A stretch of 64,000 nt of DNA from Lonepinella sp042485795 (GCF_042485795.1 NZ_CP169368.1:558001-622000); one strand, 5' to 3'. Shown: positions 15,951-25,225, counted from the first letter of the stretch. Program-made: numbers and translations. The notes: a model not told the origin generated them from the letters alone.

Positions 15951-18832
15951 TAGTGTGCTTCGTCCCAGTTATCGCCTACACCCACATCCACAATTAATGG
16001 CACGCTTAATTGAGCCGCATTTTCCATTTCGGTTTTAATCAGTTGGCTAAATTCTTCGATTTTTTCCGACCGCACTTCAAATACCAATTCATCGTGTACT
16101 TGCATAATCATCACAATATCTGGATTGTGTTGAATTTTGTTATCTAAGGCAATCATGGCTTTTTTAATAATATCCGCCGCCGTCCCTTGCATTGGTGCAT
16201 TAATCGCCACACGCTCCGCCCCTTTTCTTCGCATGGCGTTGCTGGAATGAATGTCAGGCAAATATAAACGGCGACCGAATAGGGTTTCCACATAGCCTTG
16301 AGCTTTTGCCTTGGCTTGAATATCCGTCATAAAGGTTTGTACATTTGGGTAGCGTTGGAAATATAAATCGATATATTTTTGTGCTTCACCCCGAGCAATA
16401 CCGAGCTGACGAGCAAGACCAAAGGCTGACATGCCATAAATCAAACCAAAGTTAATCGCTTTGGCACTACGCCGTTGTTCACTGCTGACATCGTCTAGTG
16501 GCAAGCCAAAAATTTCCGCTGCGGTGGCACGGTGAATATCCTTGCCTTGTTGGAAAGCATTAGTTAAACCTTGATCGCCTGATAAATGTGCCATAATGCG
16601 TAATTCAATTTGTGAATAATCCGCTGCCACGATTTTAAAGCCATCTCTGGCAATAAAGGCTTGGCGAATTTTACGCCCTTCTTCATTGCGGATAGGAATA
16701 TTCTGTAAATTGGGATCGCTGGATGAAAGCCGTCCTGTGCTAGTCACTGCCTGATGATAAGAGGTATGCACTCGCCCTGTTTTGGGGTTAATCATCAAAG
16801 GTAATTTATCGGTGTAAGTGGATTTTAACTTGGCTAAACCACGATGTTCAATCAGCAATTTTGGCACAATATGCCCTTGTTGAGCTAACGCTTCCAACGC
16901 CTCTTCATTGGTGGATGGCGAACCTTTCGGGGTTTTGGCAATGACTGGCAAAGCGAGCTTTTCAAACAGAATTTCTTGTAATTGCTTGGTGGATGCCAAC
17001 TTAAAAGTTTCGCCTGCTTCTTGATGCACCTGCTGTTCTAGCTCATTCAATCGCAAGGTAATTTCCGCAGATTGTGTTGCCAAAGCTTGTTTATCAATTA
17101 ATACACCGTGCCGTTCAATGCGAGAAAGCACCGTGACTAACGGCAATTCAATTTGTTCAAATAACGTAATCAGCTCAGGTGTCGCCTGTAATTCTTGCCA
17201 TAAGGTTTGATGTAATTTCATGGTCACATCGGCATCTTCTGCCGCATATTCGGCGGCTTTATCTAACTCAATCTGATCAAAGGTGAGTTGGTTTTTGCCT
17301 TTGCCCGCTAAGGTTTCAAACGCAATGGTTTGATGCCCGAGATAACGTTCGGCTAAATCGTCCATATTATGTCGCCCTGTACTGTTTAACACATAGCTTT
17401 CTAACATGGTATCAAATTGTACCCCTTGCACGGCAATGCCATGGTTAGCAAAAATTGTTAAATCATATTTAATATTTTGTCCGATTTTTTTGATGTTAGC
17501 GTTCTCTAACAAGGGTTTTAATTGGTTTAAACAATATTGTTTATCTAATTGATTTTCAATTAATTTCCATTGCATTTCAGGGCTTTCGGCATCGGCGAAT
17601 AAATCCCCTTGTCCATTCTCATGATGCACAGCCACTTGCTGACAATGCCCTAAGGGAATATAACAGGCTTTGCCATTTTCTAATCCAAAGGAAATACCAA
17701 CTAATTCCGCTTGCATGGCATCAAGGGCGTTAGTTTCGGTATCCACCGCCACTAATTTGGCTTGCTCAATTTGTTTAATCCACTGATTTAACTGTGTTTC
17801 TGTGGTGATCGTTTCATATAAAATGCGGTCAATTTTTACCGAATTTTTCACCGCACTTTGCTCAATTTTTTCTTCTTTGGCAATATTAGCTGTCGCCTGA
17901 TAAGGATTAATCTTTACCGTTTGCTCTGTTGGATTCGTCACGGAACTTTCGCCGTTCAATACTTCATTTAACCAACGTTTAAATTCATATCGCCCAAAAT
18001 ATTCAGCAAGTTGATCGTTATTCGCTGTACCGATTTGGAGTTGATCATGGCTCACTTCTAATGGGACATCGGTTTTAATGGTGGCTAACACATAGGACAG
18101 ATCCGCATCTGCCTTGGCAGATAGCAATTTTTCGCCTAATTTTTTCGCCCCACGAATCGGCAAATCGGCAACTTTATCAAGATTGGCATAAATTTCCGTC
18201 ATTGACCCAATCCCTTGTAACAAGCCCAATGCGGTTTTTTCACCCACGCCAGCGACACCGGGAATATTATCCGAGCTATCGCCCATTAATGCCAAATAAT
18301 CAATAATCAATTCAGGTGGAATCCCATATTTTTCTATCACACCAGCACGATCTAACAGACTATTATTCATGGTATTAATCAGCATAATATGCTGATTAAC
18401 TAGCTGTGCCATATCCTTATCGCCCGTAGAAATTAACACATTTTTTCCCACACTTGCCGCCTGCATGGCAAGCGTACCGATCACATCATCAGCTTCCACG
18501 CCTTCAATGGATAATAACGGAATGCCTAACGCCCGAATCATCTGATGTAGCGGTTCAATCTGCGACCGTAATTCATCAGGCATCGGTGGACGATGGGATT
18601 TATATTGCTCAAACAGTTCATCACGAAAGGTTTTGCCCTTAGCATCAAACACTACCGCAATATGGCTTGGTTGCACTTGCGAAATCAGGCTTTTGATCAT
18701 ATTCAACACGCCATACATCGCCCCAGTCGGCTCACCTTGTGAATTAGTTAAAGGGGGAAAGGCATGGAAGGCACGATATAAATAAGACGAACCGTCCACT
18801 AGGACGAGAGGGTTTGGGGCAATTTGGGTCAT
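15950..18832 (-). CDS. polA: DNA polymerase I
   Basis: 960 residues from the ATG at 18832. The in-frame ATG four codons upstream is less like the family start. The 5'-3' exonuclease/flap domain is at about 1-290 ('LVDGSSYLYRAFHAFPPL', 'GVEADDVIGTLA', 'ALMGDSSDNIPGV'). A proofreading 3'-5' exonuclease has Asp and Glu intact in 'AVDTETNALD' and an 'AEDADVTMKLH' motif. The polymerase shows motif A 'DYSQIELR', motif B 'RRSAKAINFGLIYG' and motif C 'QVHDELVFE'. It fills gaps and removes RNA primers. It is about 30 residues longer than E. coli Pol I, with the extra length between the first two domains. Confidence 0.96.
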   Translation of the reverse strand: MTQIAPNPLVLVDGSSYLYRAFHAFPPLTNSQGEPTGAMYGVLNMIKSLISQVQPSHIAVVFDAKGKTFRDELFEQYKSHRPPMPDELRSQIEPLHQMIRALGIPLLSIEGVEADDVIGTLAMQAASVGKNVLISTGDKDMAQLVNQHIMLINTMNNSLLDRAGVIEKYGIPPELIIDYLALMGDSSDNIPGVAGVGEKTALGLLQGIGSMTEIYANLDKVADLPIRGAKKLGEKLLSAKADADLSYVLATIKTDVPLEVSHDQLQIGTANNDQLAEYFGRYEFKRWLNEVLNGESSVTNPTEQTVKINPYQATANIAKEEKIEQSAVKNSVKIDRILYETITTETQLNQWIKQIEQAKLVAVDTETNALDAMQAELVGISFGLENGKACYIPLGHCQQVAVHHENGQGDLFADAESPEMQWKLIENQLDKQYCLNQLKPLLENANIKKIGQNIKYDLTIFANHGIAVQGVQFDTMLESYVLNSTGRHNMDDLAERYLGHQTIAFETLAGKGKNQLTFDQIELDKAAEYAAEDADVTMKLHQTLWQELQATPELITLFEQIELPLVTVLSRIERHGVLIDKQALATQSAEITLRLNELEQQVHQEAGETFKLASTKQLQEILFEKLALPVIAKTPKGSPSTNEEALEALAQQGHIVPKLLIEHRGLAKLKSTYTDKLPLMINPKTGRVHTSYHQAVTSTGRLSSSDPNLQNIPIRNEEGRKIRQAFIARDGFKIVAADYSQIELRIMAHLSGDQGLTNAFQQGKDIHRATAAEIFGLPLDDVSSEQRRSAKAINFGLIYGMSAFGLARQLGIARGEAQKYIDLYFQRYPNVQTFMTDIQAKAKAQGYVETLFGRRLYLPDIHSSNAMRRKGAERVAINAPMQGTAADIIKKAMIALDNKIQHNPDIVMIMQVHDELVFEVRSEKIEEFSQLIKTEMENAAQLSVPLIVDVGVGDNWDEAH

Positions 18833-18882
18833 AATAGTTCTCAATAATTCAATATGACCCTATTATAGCCTAATTCAAGGGG

Positions 18883-18924
18883 AAAGTGCGGTGAAAAAAT
18901 TAAAGGTTTTTCCCACCGCACTTT
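18883..18924. terminator. Paired uptake signals upstream of polA
   Basis: AAAGTGCGGTG and CACCGCACTTT form an 11-bp stem separated by an A/T-rich interior. It stands at the end of the rapA/cyuA scar, and its right arm is the first base block shared with the 3' flank of the intact cyuA (23138 onward). Confidence 0.7.
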
Positions 18925-18936
18925 AGCAGAAAAAAG

Positions 18937-18969
18937 TTAAAGTTTGGGCTTACTCACCATAATCTCAAT
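18937..18969 (-). pseudogene. Remnant of the 3' end of cyuA
   Basis: The minus strand encodes IEIMVSKPKL and a stop, exactly the last ten residues of the intact cyuA at 23160. Similarity continues past the stop to about 18914, including the uptake signal that also follows the intact gene. Everything upstream in cyuA is missing: the next base block is from rapA. Confidence 0.85.
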
Positions 18970-19363
18970 CTGCCAGTAATACTCGAGATGAAAGACGTTG
19001 TTCCATATTGGCAATATGCCGTTGGTGGGGAATTAAACCTGCTCGAATACCACATAGTCCACGTAAGGGAGATTGAAATCGTGCCTGTTGATGTTGTAAA
19101 GCATGATAACGCAAGGCAAAGCGATCCGAGCGATCGATTTGTCCTGCGAATAATTTATCTTGTGGTTGACTAAAACTGATATGACTGGCGAGTTCCATTT
19201 CTTTGATCACCATTTCTTCGCCATTATCTAAACATTGGACTAAATACAGGGCAATGTCATTATTCATCATCGTATCCACGATTTTGCCTGCCAGCCTTGT
19301 TGATGTGTGATGTGATCGTGCTTTTTGAAGATCACATGAGTTAAGGGGGTGGCGACAATGAAT
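18970..19363 (-). pseudogene. Truncated, frameshifted duplicate of the rapA 5' region
   Basis: This stretch matches the intact rapA at about 27600-27990. Over the central 290 bp I counted only about six substitutions and one missing T. That one-base loss near 19284 shifts the frame (LAGKIV here against WQAKIV in RapA). The copied part covers RapA residues from about 45 to the VLLAD just before Walker A, where it is fused to cyuA. The first residues of RapA and the promoter are not included, so no working protein is expected. Confidence 0.9.
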
Positions 19364-19547
19364 CAAATTTCATGATTTGTTCGTCAATAGCGAAAAAGAA
19401 CTTTCTTTCTTCGTCTGTATAGCAAGATTTTTCATAATATTTAAAAATATTCAAAAATTAACCGCACTTTTGAGCGATTTACCTAAAAACAGTTGATTTT
19501 TAGGTTGCTTTTTTTAATTGCAAACAATAAATTAAATGTTCAACTTT
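19364..19547. other. Gap between the scar and the TPR gene
   Basis: This AT-rich stretch is unrelated to the rapA flank. It contains one uptake signal (19461) and a perfect 8-bp hairpin CCTAAAAA / TTTTTAGG at 19482-19504. The hairpin is followed on the plus strand by a T-run, so as a terminator it points away from the leftward genes. Confidence 0.4.
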
Positions 19548-20531
19548 TTAATTATTAGGAAATGATTCAATTCTATTTAATACACGTTCTGGAATTTTTT
19601 CCTGCTTTCCTAAATTGTACATTTTTTGAACGTAATTTTGATAAGATTGAACTGCCCCTTTCTTATTTCCACTCTCCCAATAAGCATCTCCTAGATTAAT
19701 ATAGGCAACCTCTCTTGAAGGGTATTTCTCAATAATTTTCTTTAATAAATAAACTGCTAAATTATAATTTTTGTTTTGCTCTAAATAAAATGCAGTATTG
19801 TTATATGAAACAACATTATTGTTATCTAAAGGATAGAGCAGAAATTGATTGTCTAAATAAAGCTCATCAATATTTATTTCTTTTTTATTTTTTAGATTTT
19901 TTTCTAAGATTTGTGGAGAATCAATAGGGTTACACAAATTCATCTCGATTAAACGTTTTAGTGTTTTTGCTTCATTGTAAAAAGGATAAAATCCCCGACC
20001 ATCATTAGGTTTATTTTTTCTAACTGTTGGAACCCAATATTCATTATCTTTATTAAATTTAGACTCTATATTTTCAGGTAGTTCTTTTATAATAGGATTA
20101 TTGGTATATTTCATAATTTCGTAAAATTTTATATTAAACCCGATCCAAGGCTCAAAAAACTCAATTCCTTCAAATACACCTGTATGGGATAAAAGTTTAT
20201 TACCATTATGCATTTTACACAAAGTAATATAATTTTTATTCATGGGATAAGGTTGTTCTTCCGTTATAATTGTTTTTACTGTTTTACCGACTTTAATTAG
20301 AACTATTTCTGTAAACAACGAATGTTCTGAGCCTGCAAAATGGGCTGTTCCAGTTTCTTTATACGATAGTTCAATTGAAACATTTTCCCTTGGATAAGAT
20401 ACATATTTTGCGGTTGGGAAATCTTTCCCATAATAGGGCGAATCTAAATTATAAATCTGTTGATAAATATCTTCAGCAAACGAAACTAATGTACTACATA
20501 GTAAAATCAAAGCCAATATCCATTTTCTCAT
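19548..20531 (-). CDS. Secreted TPR-containing protein, candidate immunity protein
   Basis: 327 residues from the ATG at 20531; an upstream in-frame ATG at 20561 would overlap the neighbour. With the chosen start the protein opens with a clean Sec signal peptide (MRKWILALILLCS..., cleavage after FA near residue 19). A central region has no family I recognise. The C-terminal 90 residues hold two TPR-like repeats ('YNNTAFYLEQNKNYNLAVYL' and 'AYINLGDAYWESGNKKGAV'). The ATG lies one base after the stop of the hydrolase-like gene (TAA-T-ATG), so expression is coupled. A periplasmic protein tied to a peptidoglycan hydrolase could be its immunity factor. That is inference, and no activity is known. 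Confidence 0.6.
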   Translation of the reverse strand: MRKWILALILLCSTLVSFAEDIYQQIYNLDSPYYGKDFPTAKYVSYPRENVSIELSYKETGTAHFAGSEHSLFTEIVLIKVGKTVKTIITEEQPYPMNKNYITLCKMHNGNKLLSHTGVFEGIEFFEPWIGFNIKFYEIMKYTNNPIIKELPENIESKFNKDNEYWVPTVRKNKPNDGRGFYPFYNEAKTLKRLIEMNLCNPIDSPQILEKNLKNKKEINIDELYLDNQFLLYPLDNNNVVSYNNTAFYLEQNKNYNLAVYLLKKIIEKYPSREVAYINLGDAYWESGNKKGAVQSYQNYVQKMYNLGKQEKIPERVLNRIESFPNN

Positions 20532-20532
20532 A

Positions 20533-22971
20533 TTATAGCCCCAATAATCTTTTAATTGCATTAAAACGGGTTTGTCTGTCAGTAAATCCTCTAGGTGTAC
20601 GTAAAGCTCTTATTCCATGCTTATTGACTTGTAATAATGGAAAACCATCAGCAGCAGTTGTATACCACCCATTTACATTAGCTCCCATCATAATTAATTC
20701 AGCATCTGTTGCACCTAAATCAGCCAACACATTACTGTCTTCATAGTGACTTCCCATATTTCTCCACCAATACATAGCTGATTCAACACTATATTCAATG
20801 TTCTCTCTAACTAGCTCTGGGTTAGATTCAAAGTCTTGTTGATCATCTGGTGAATGAGTATTATGAGCTTGGGTATAACCTGCGTATTTTTCTTTTCCCG
20901 TAATTTGAATATAGCCACCACCACGATATTTATATCCATCTCCAGAATTTTCGTCACCATTGCCATTGCTATTAGCGTATATAAGATTAAATAAATTTGG
21001 TTGTTTACAAAATCTCATATTCGGTGGGCATACAGTATCTTTTTTAGATGACGATGCATTTCTGAAGTTGCTAAATCCCAAAGCTGCGGTTCTCTGGTAA
21101 TTTCCACCTTCAACTGTTTTGGTAAAACCACCTGATTCATGGGCACACTGTGCTAAGAAATGGGCAATCCTTAATGGAGTATTAATTTTATACAATACAG
21201 CATATTTATTTAATGCATCCAGAAGTGTCTGATCATTACCTCTTCCAGCAGCAACAGCATTCACCATTTCTGTGGTAATTAACAATGGCTTGATTATTAA
21301 CGCCCCAATCAACCCCAACGGATGTATAAAATAAGCCTCCTTATCCGTATCAAAACTTCTTACTTTTAGTTGTATTGATAAATCACCCACCCGTTTTCTA
21401 ATTTGTTGGGCGGTCTTTGCTTGATTTTGGTCGATAAATACACGACAAAGTTTCTCAAACTGCTGAACTCGATTACTTGCCCATTCGTTTTGATGTTTTG
21501 GAATGATACCTATAAATCTTCGGTGTTGAATAGCATCAAGTGATAATTGATGTAATCTCCCTGCCTCAAATCTCACAGGTTCGCCTTTCTCCTTATCCAA
21601 ATCCAGCTCCTCCATTATCGCTTTAAACAACGGATTGAGCCTTTCTTTTGATTCTAAATCTTTCTCATCGGGATTTAAATAATGACAAAGTGTCTGGTCA
21701 AAAATATCTACCCCATTACTTTGTGTGGTAAATACATTCATACCAGGGAAAGTGATGCCTTGGGTAAGGTGAGAATCGTCCACATAAATGCCTACATTAC
21801 TATTCGTGGTGCTTTGATGTAGATAAGGCTGAATATTATAATAATCTTTGCTTATTTCCTTACCTTGGTCATCTTTCACTTTGACGCTTTTCTTTTCTAA
21901 CTCTGATAAAGGCACAAAGATTTCTGTCTGGGTTTCACCTATTTGGGTTGGTTCTTTTCCTACCAGACTATAATAAGGTTGATTTCGGTCAACATATAAA
22001 AAGTTATCTGGTAAGCTACGTTTCTCTTTGTCTTGTTTTTTATCCTGTTGATATGCTTCCTTGGCTTTATTGCGAAAAGCCTCAATATCATCATAGGTAA
22101 ACACTTCAAGATGTAACAAACGTTTTCCGTTTTCTTCCGTTTGGTTGTATTCTCCCATTAATCCCAATACATCCCCCGCTTTAACCTTAATTGGGTTAGC
22201 GAGTGCCACTTCTTTGTCTGTTTGGGTTTCAATTCCATTTTCGGCAAGTAACGGAATAGCAGGTAAGGATTCTTCTATCATCACCCGATAAGATTTAGAA
22301 TAAATCTTCCAACGCCCTTTTTCAGGTCTAACTTCTTGATTAGTTACCTTGTCTTTATACCAAATAAGCTCATCATAATGTGTCTTATTATGGTGATTTT
22401 TTCTTACCTCAAGCACCACGCCATCAGGTAATGTTTTGCCTGTTGCTTGATTATGTTCATTTCTTATCATAACAGGGTATTTATCTGCCGATTTGGTTTC
22501 CCCAAGTATTTTGGAAACTGTCGCATCGTATTTTTTTAATTCAGCGGTATGACGGTAAAATGAATAAAAAGTCAGCTTGTTGTCTTTCGGATATTCTAAA
22601 TGATGTTCAAGCAGAAAGAACCCTGTAGAATAGCTCGCTCCCGCATCTTCATCTTCCATTTTATAGGAACTATCCACCTTATAGGCGATGAGTTCACCAT
22701 CTGCAATAGCACAAATCTGTTGATTATCAAATTCACTTGACTTGAATTTTTCTGCCCGTAAATGAATTCCTTGATGCCAGAGTCCGCTTTCATTAAACAG
22801 AAAACGGGCACTTGGATCGCCTGCAAGGTTGTTGAAATATTTCTGTAACACATTTTTATTGTTATTGGATTTAGGCTTTAAGGGAAAAGCCACCGTAGGA
22901 ATAACAGGTTTCCAAGTGTTCTCTGTGTTAGGCGTTGTTGTTTTCTTTTGTTGTGAGGAAGTATTCGACAT
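20533..22971 (-). CDS. Large peptidoglycan-hydrolase-like protein (M23-like + GH19-like), candidate antibacterial effector
   Basis: 812 residues with no signal peptide. The N-terminus is Ser/Thr/Gln-rich. About residues 55-292 resemble an M23 peptidase fold interrupted by insertions: 'WHQGIHLRA' (His66, His70 where Asp is usual), 'FYRHTA' (His141) and 'LLHLEVF' (His287 where HLHFEV is usual). Zinc binding may survive, but one catalytic His is missing. About 587-812 look like a GH19 chitinase/endolysin: 'HFLAQCAHESGGF' with likely catalytic Glu612, then 'YRGGGYIQITGKEKY'. The middle is unassigned. A cytosolic cell-wall hydrolase coupled to a periplasmic partner matches the logic of type VI cargo effectors, but no T6SS genes are in the window. 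A prophage endolysin is less likely, given the size. Confidence 0.65.
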   Translation of the reverse strand: MSNTSSQQKKTTTPNTENTWKPVIPTVAFPLKPKSNNNKNVLQKYFNNLAGDPSARFLFNESGLWHQGIHLRAEKFKSSEFDNQQICAIADGELIAYKVDSSYKMEDEDAGASYSTGFFLLEHHLEYPKDNKLTFYSFYRHTAELKKYDATVSKILGETKSADKYPVMIRNEHNQATGKTLPDGVVLEVRKNHHNKTHYDELIWYKDKVTNQEVRPEKGRWKIYSKSYRVMIEESLPAIPLLAENGIETQTDKEVALANPIKVKAGDVLGLMGEYNQTEENGKRLLHLEVFTYDDIEAFRNKAKEAYQQDKKQDKEKRSLPDNFLYVDRNQPYYSLVGKEPTQIGETQTEIFVPLSELEKKSVKVKDDQGKEISKDYYNIQPYLHQSTTNSNVGIYVDDSHLTQGITFPGMNVFTTQSNGVDIFDQTLCHYLNPDEKDLESKERLNPLFKAIMEELDLDKEKGEPVRFEAGRLHQLSLDAIQHRRFIGIIPKHQNEWASNRVQQFEKLCRVFIDQNQAKTAQQIRKRVGDLSIQLKVRSFDTDKEAYFIHPLGLIGALIIKPLLITTEMVNAVAAGRGNDQTLLDALNKYAVLYKINTPLRIAHFLAQCAHESGGFTKTVEGGNYQRTAALGFSNFRNASSSKKDTVCPPNMRFCKQPNLFNLIYANSNGNGDENSGDGYKYRGGGYIQITGKEKYAGYTQAHNTHSPDDQQDFESNPELVRENIEYSVESAMYWWRNMGSHYEDSNVLADLGATDAELIMMGANVNGWYTTAADGFPLLQVNKHGIRALRTPRGFTDRQTRFNAIKRLLGL

Positions 22972-23159
22972 GTTGTATTTCTGTAATCTCGTGAGTTACT
23001 TAATTTTGTAAATTCTTCATTGTATTATATGATATACGCTGTTAATGGGAAAGAAAAGTATATAAACAAGCAGTTAGATTGAGAAGATTTTTGTTAAATT
23101 TCCTAAATCTAACCGATTGTGAAACATTGATAAAATTCACCGCACTTTAGCAAATAAAG
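22972..23159. other. Gap between the island and cyuA
   Basis: It carries the leftward promoter region of the island operon. An 8-bp inverted repeat GTTAGATT / AATCTAAC (23073-23113) has a 25-nt loop. The uptake signal at 23139 starts the block shared with 18914. Confidence 0.4.
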
Positions 23160-24458
23160 TTAAAGTTTGGGCTTGCTTACCATAATCTCAATTACCTGAC
23201 GGTCAGTATATTGCATACTGCGTGATGCAATGTTACACAGATTATCAATGGAGCGGTCAATGGAATGTTCAACAATACCTTCATTGCCAGTTACTTGAGT
23301 ATTGTCCAACGCCATTAATACAGATTTATAACCCGAGCTTACACTGGTGGACACTTTCATGGCACAGCTATTTGCTGCACCATCACAGATAATCCCACTA
23401 ATATCGCCAATCATACTGCTGATTGCCATGCTAATGGTTTCAAATTTCCCCGTCAGCAACCAAGCGACACCTGCACAGCTACCCATAGCGGCGGTGGTTG
23501 CTGCACATAAGGCAGAAAGTTTTGGTAACTTACTATGAATATAAATCGCCATTAAGTGTGATAGAAACAAAGCACGAATAAGCTGTTCGTGGTTAGCCTT
23601 TAAATGACGAGCCACCACAACCACTGGCATGGTGGCGGTAATTCCTTGATTGCCTGAGCCTGAATTACTCATAGCAGGAAGATTTGCTCCCCCCATACGA
23701 GCATCGGATGCTGCGGTGGTTTCAATAATGATACGATTCATTAAATCATCACTGAGTAATCCTTTGCCGATTTGAGTTTGCAAGGTGCGTCCGATATGCA
23801 AACCATATTCATGGCGTAACCCCTCTTGTGATAAGGCTGAATTGAGTTTTTCTGCCTCATCAATAAATTCAATTTTTTCTAAGGCGACATTCATTGAAAA
23901 ATCAAAAATATCTTGTGCAGAAATGGTGATAAAAATATCATTCAGATTATCCGTTTCTGCCGCACAAGGTTGGGAAAAAATGACTTTATCGTTCTTGGCA
24001 ATATAAATGATGTTGGTATGATGGGCGGCAATACGTACACAAACTCGATCATCGCCATAAGATAAACAGGCTTCCGAATAAAGAAGATGCTCCGTTTCAA
24101 GAATTGAAACCGCCACCCGATTTTCTGTCAACATGGCTTTGGCTTGTGTTACTTGCTCTGGGGTAATATCTTTTAATACTTCTAAGCCCTCATCAGGATT
24201 ACCACCGATTGCCCCAATGGCGGCTGCCATAGGCAAGCCAAGTGTACCAGTTCCGGGTACGGTGACGCCCATGCCGTTTTTCATTAAATTGGCTGATACT
24301 TTGGCATTAATGCGTTCAGGTAAATGCCCTAAATGGTAACGTGCCACGGCGGATGCTAATGCTAAGGAAATCGGTTCAGTACAACCTAGGGCGGGGACAA
24401 CTTCATTTCTTACCGTGTTTAAAATGAGGTTTTCGACTATCTTGTCATCAATTTTCAT
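23160..24458 (-). CDS. cyuA: CyuA/YhaM family L-cysteine desulfidase (UPF0597)
   Basis: 432 residues (E. coli 436). The serine-dehydratase-alpha-like fold has conserved cysteines for an Fe-S cluster: 'ALGCTEPISLALA', 'ALCAATTAAMGSCAGVAW', 'GIICDGAANSCAMKV'. The glycine-rich 'MSNSGSGNQGITATMPVVV' is diagnostic. The enzyme breaks L-cysteine into pyruvate, ammonia and sulfide in anaerobic cysteine use. It precedes no transporter here, but the probable cystine importer is at 11.4-13.6 kb. The extreme 3' end is duplicated at 18937. rluA ends 41 bp upstream on the same strand. Confidence 0.88.
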   Translation of the reverse strand: MKIDDKIVENLILNTVRNEVVPALGCTEPISLALASAVARYHLGHLPERINAKVSANLMKNGMGVTVPGTGTLGLPMAAAIGAIGGNPDEGLEVLKDITPEQVTQAKAMLTENRVAVSILETEHLLYSEACLSYGDDRVCVRIAAHHTNIIYIAKNDKVIFSQPCAAETDNLNDIFITISAQDIFDFSMNVALEKIEFIDEAEKLNSALSQEGLRHEYGLHIGRTLQTQIGKGLLSDDLMNRIIIETTAASDARMGGANLPAMSNSGSGNQGITATMPVVVVARHLKANHEQLIRALFLSHLMAIYIHSKLPKLSALCAATTAAMGSCAGVAWLLTGKFETISMAISSMIGDISGIICDGAANSCAMKVSTSVSSGYKSVLMALDNTQVTGNEGIVEHSIDRSIDNLCNIASRSMQYTDRQVIEIMVSKPKL

Positions 24459-24499
24459 TTATATTCCTTTAAAAATAAAATTTAGCTATCTATATACGA

Positions 24500-25159
24500 T
24501 TAAAATTCAGCAGTGTGGCTGAATGTCATTTTTTCCTTGGTTATTGGGTGATGAATGGTCAAACTTTCCGCATGTAAGCATAATCTCGGCGACATGGCTT
24601 TGGCTTGTGGTGGCGAATAAAATTTATCGCCTAGAATCGGATGCCCTAACGCCAGCATGTGTAAACGTAATTGATGGGAACGCCCCGTAATCGGGGTAAG
24701 TTTTACTCTTGTGCTGTTATTCGGCAAACGTTCTAACACCTCAAATTCCGTCACGGCACGTTTGCCATAGACAAAATCTATCCGTTGACGTGGGCGGTTT
24801 TCCCAGTCACAAATTAACGGCAAATTCACGATGCCACGTTCGGCTTTAATGTGTCCCCACACTAAGGCTTGATAATGCTTTTCCGTTTCTCGTTCACGAA
24901 ATTGACGTTTCAATTCGCTGTCGGCAGCTTTGCTCATGGCGAACAGCAAAATCCCGCTGGTTGCCATATCAAGGCGGTGTGCAGGCTCACAAAAGCCGTA
25001 TTTATCCTTAATGCGGCTCATGGCACTATCACGATATTGTGGTTGATTGCCTGACACAGAAAGTAAGCCACTGGGTTTATTGACCACCATAATATGATTA
25101 TCATGGTAAACAATATCAAGCCAAGGCTCAGTCGGGGGATTGTAGTCAATTAACGCCAT
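24500..25159 (-). CDS. rluA: Pseudouridine synthase RluA (23S rRNA U746 / tRNA U32)
   Basis: 219 residues (E. coli 219). The catalytic Asp is in 'HRLDMATSGILLFA', and the 'VVNKPSGLLSVSG' and 'RLHMLALGHPILGD' blocks are typical. The protein has no N-terminal S4 domain, which separates RluA from RluC and RluD. It modifies both 23S rRNA and several tRNAs. It lies between rapA (66 bp upstream, with an uptake signal in the gap) and cyuA. rapA-rluA is also the E. coli order. Confidence 0.93.
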   Translation of the reverse strand: MALIDYNPPTEPWLDIVYHDNHIMVVNKPSGLLSVSGNQPQYRDSAMSRIKDKYGFCEPAHRLDMATSGILLFAMSKAADSELKRQFRERETEKHYQALVWGHIKAERGIVNLPLICDWENRPRQRIDFVYGKRAVTEFEVLERLPNNSTRVKLTPITGRSHQLRLHMLALGHPILGDKFYSPPQAKAMSPRLCLHAESLTIHHPITKEKMTFSHTAEF

Positions 25160-25225
25160 AATATTTCAGTTTTTAGGTAAAAGTGCGGTGCATTTTAGCA
25201 TAGTTTTCGTTTAATGTTTCATTTA

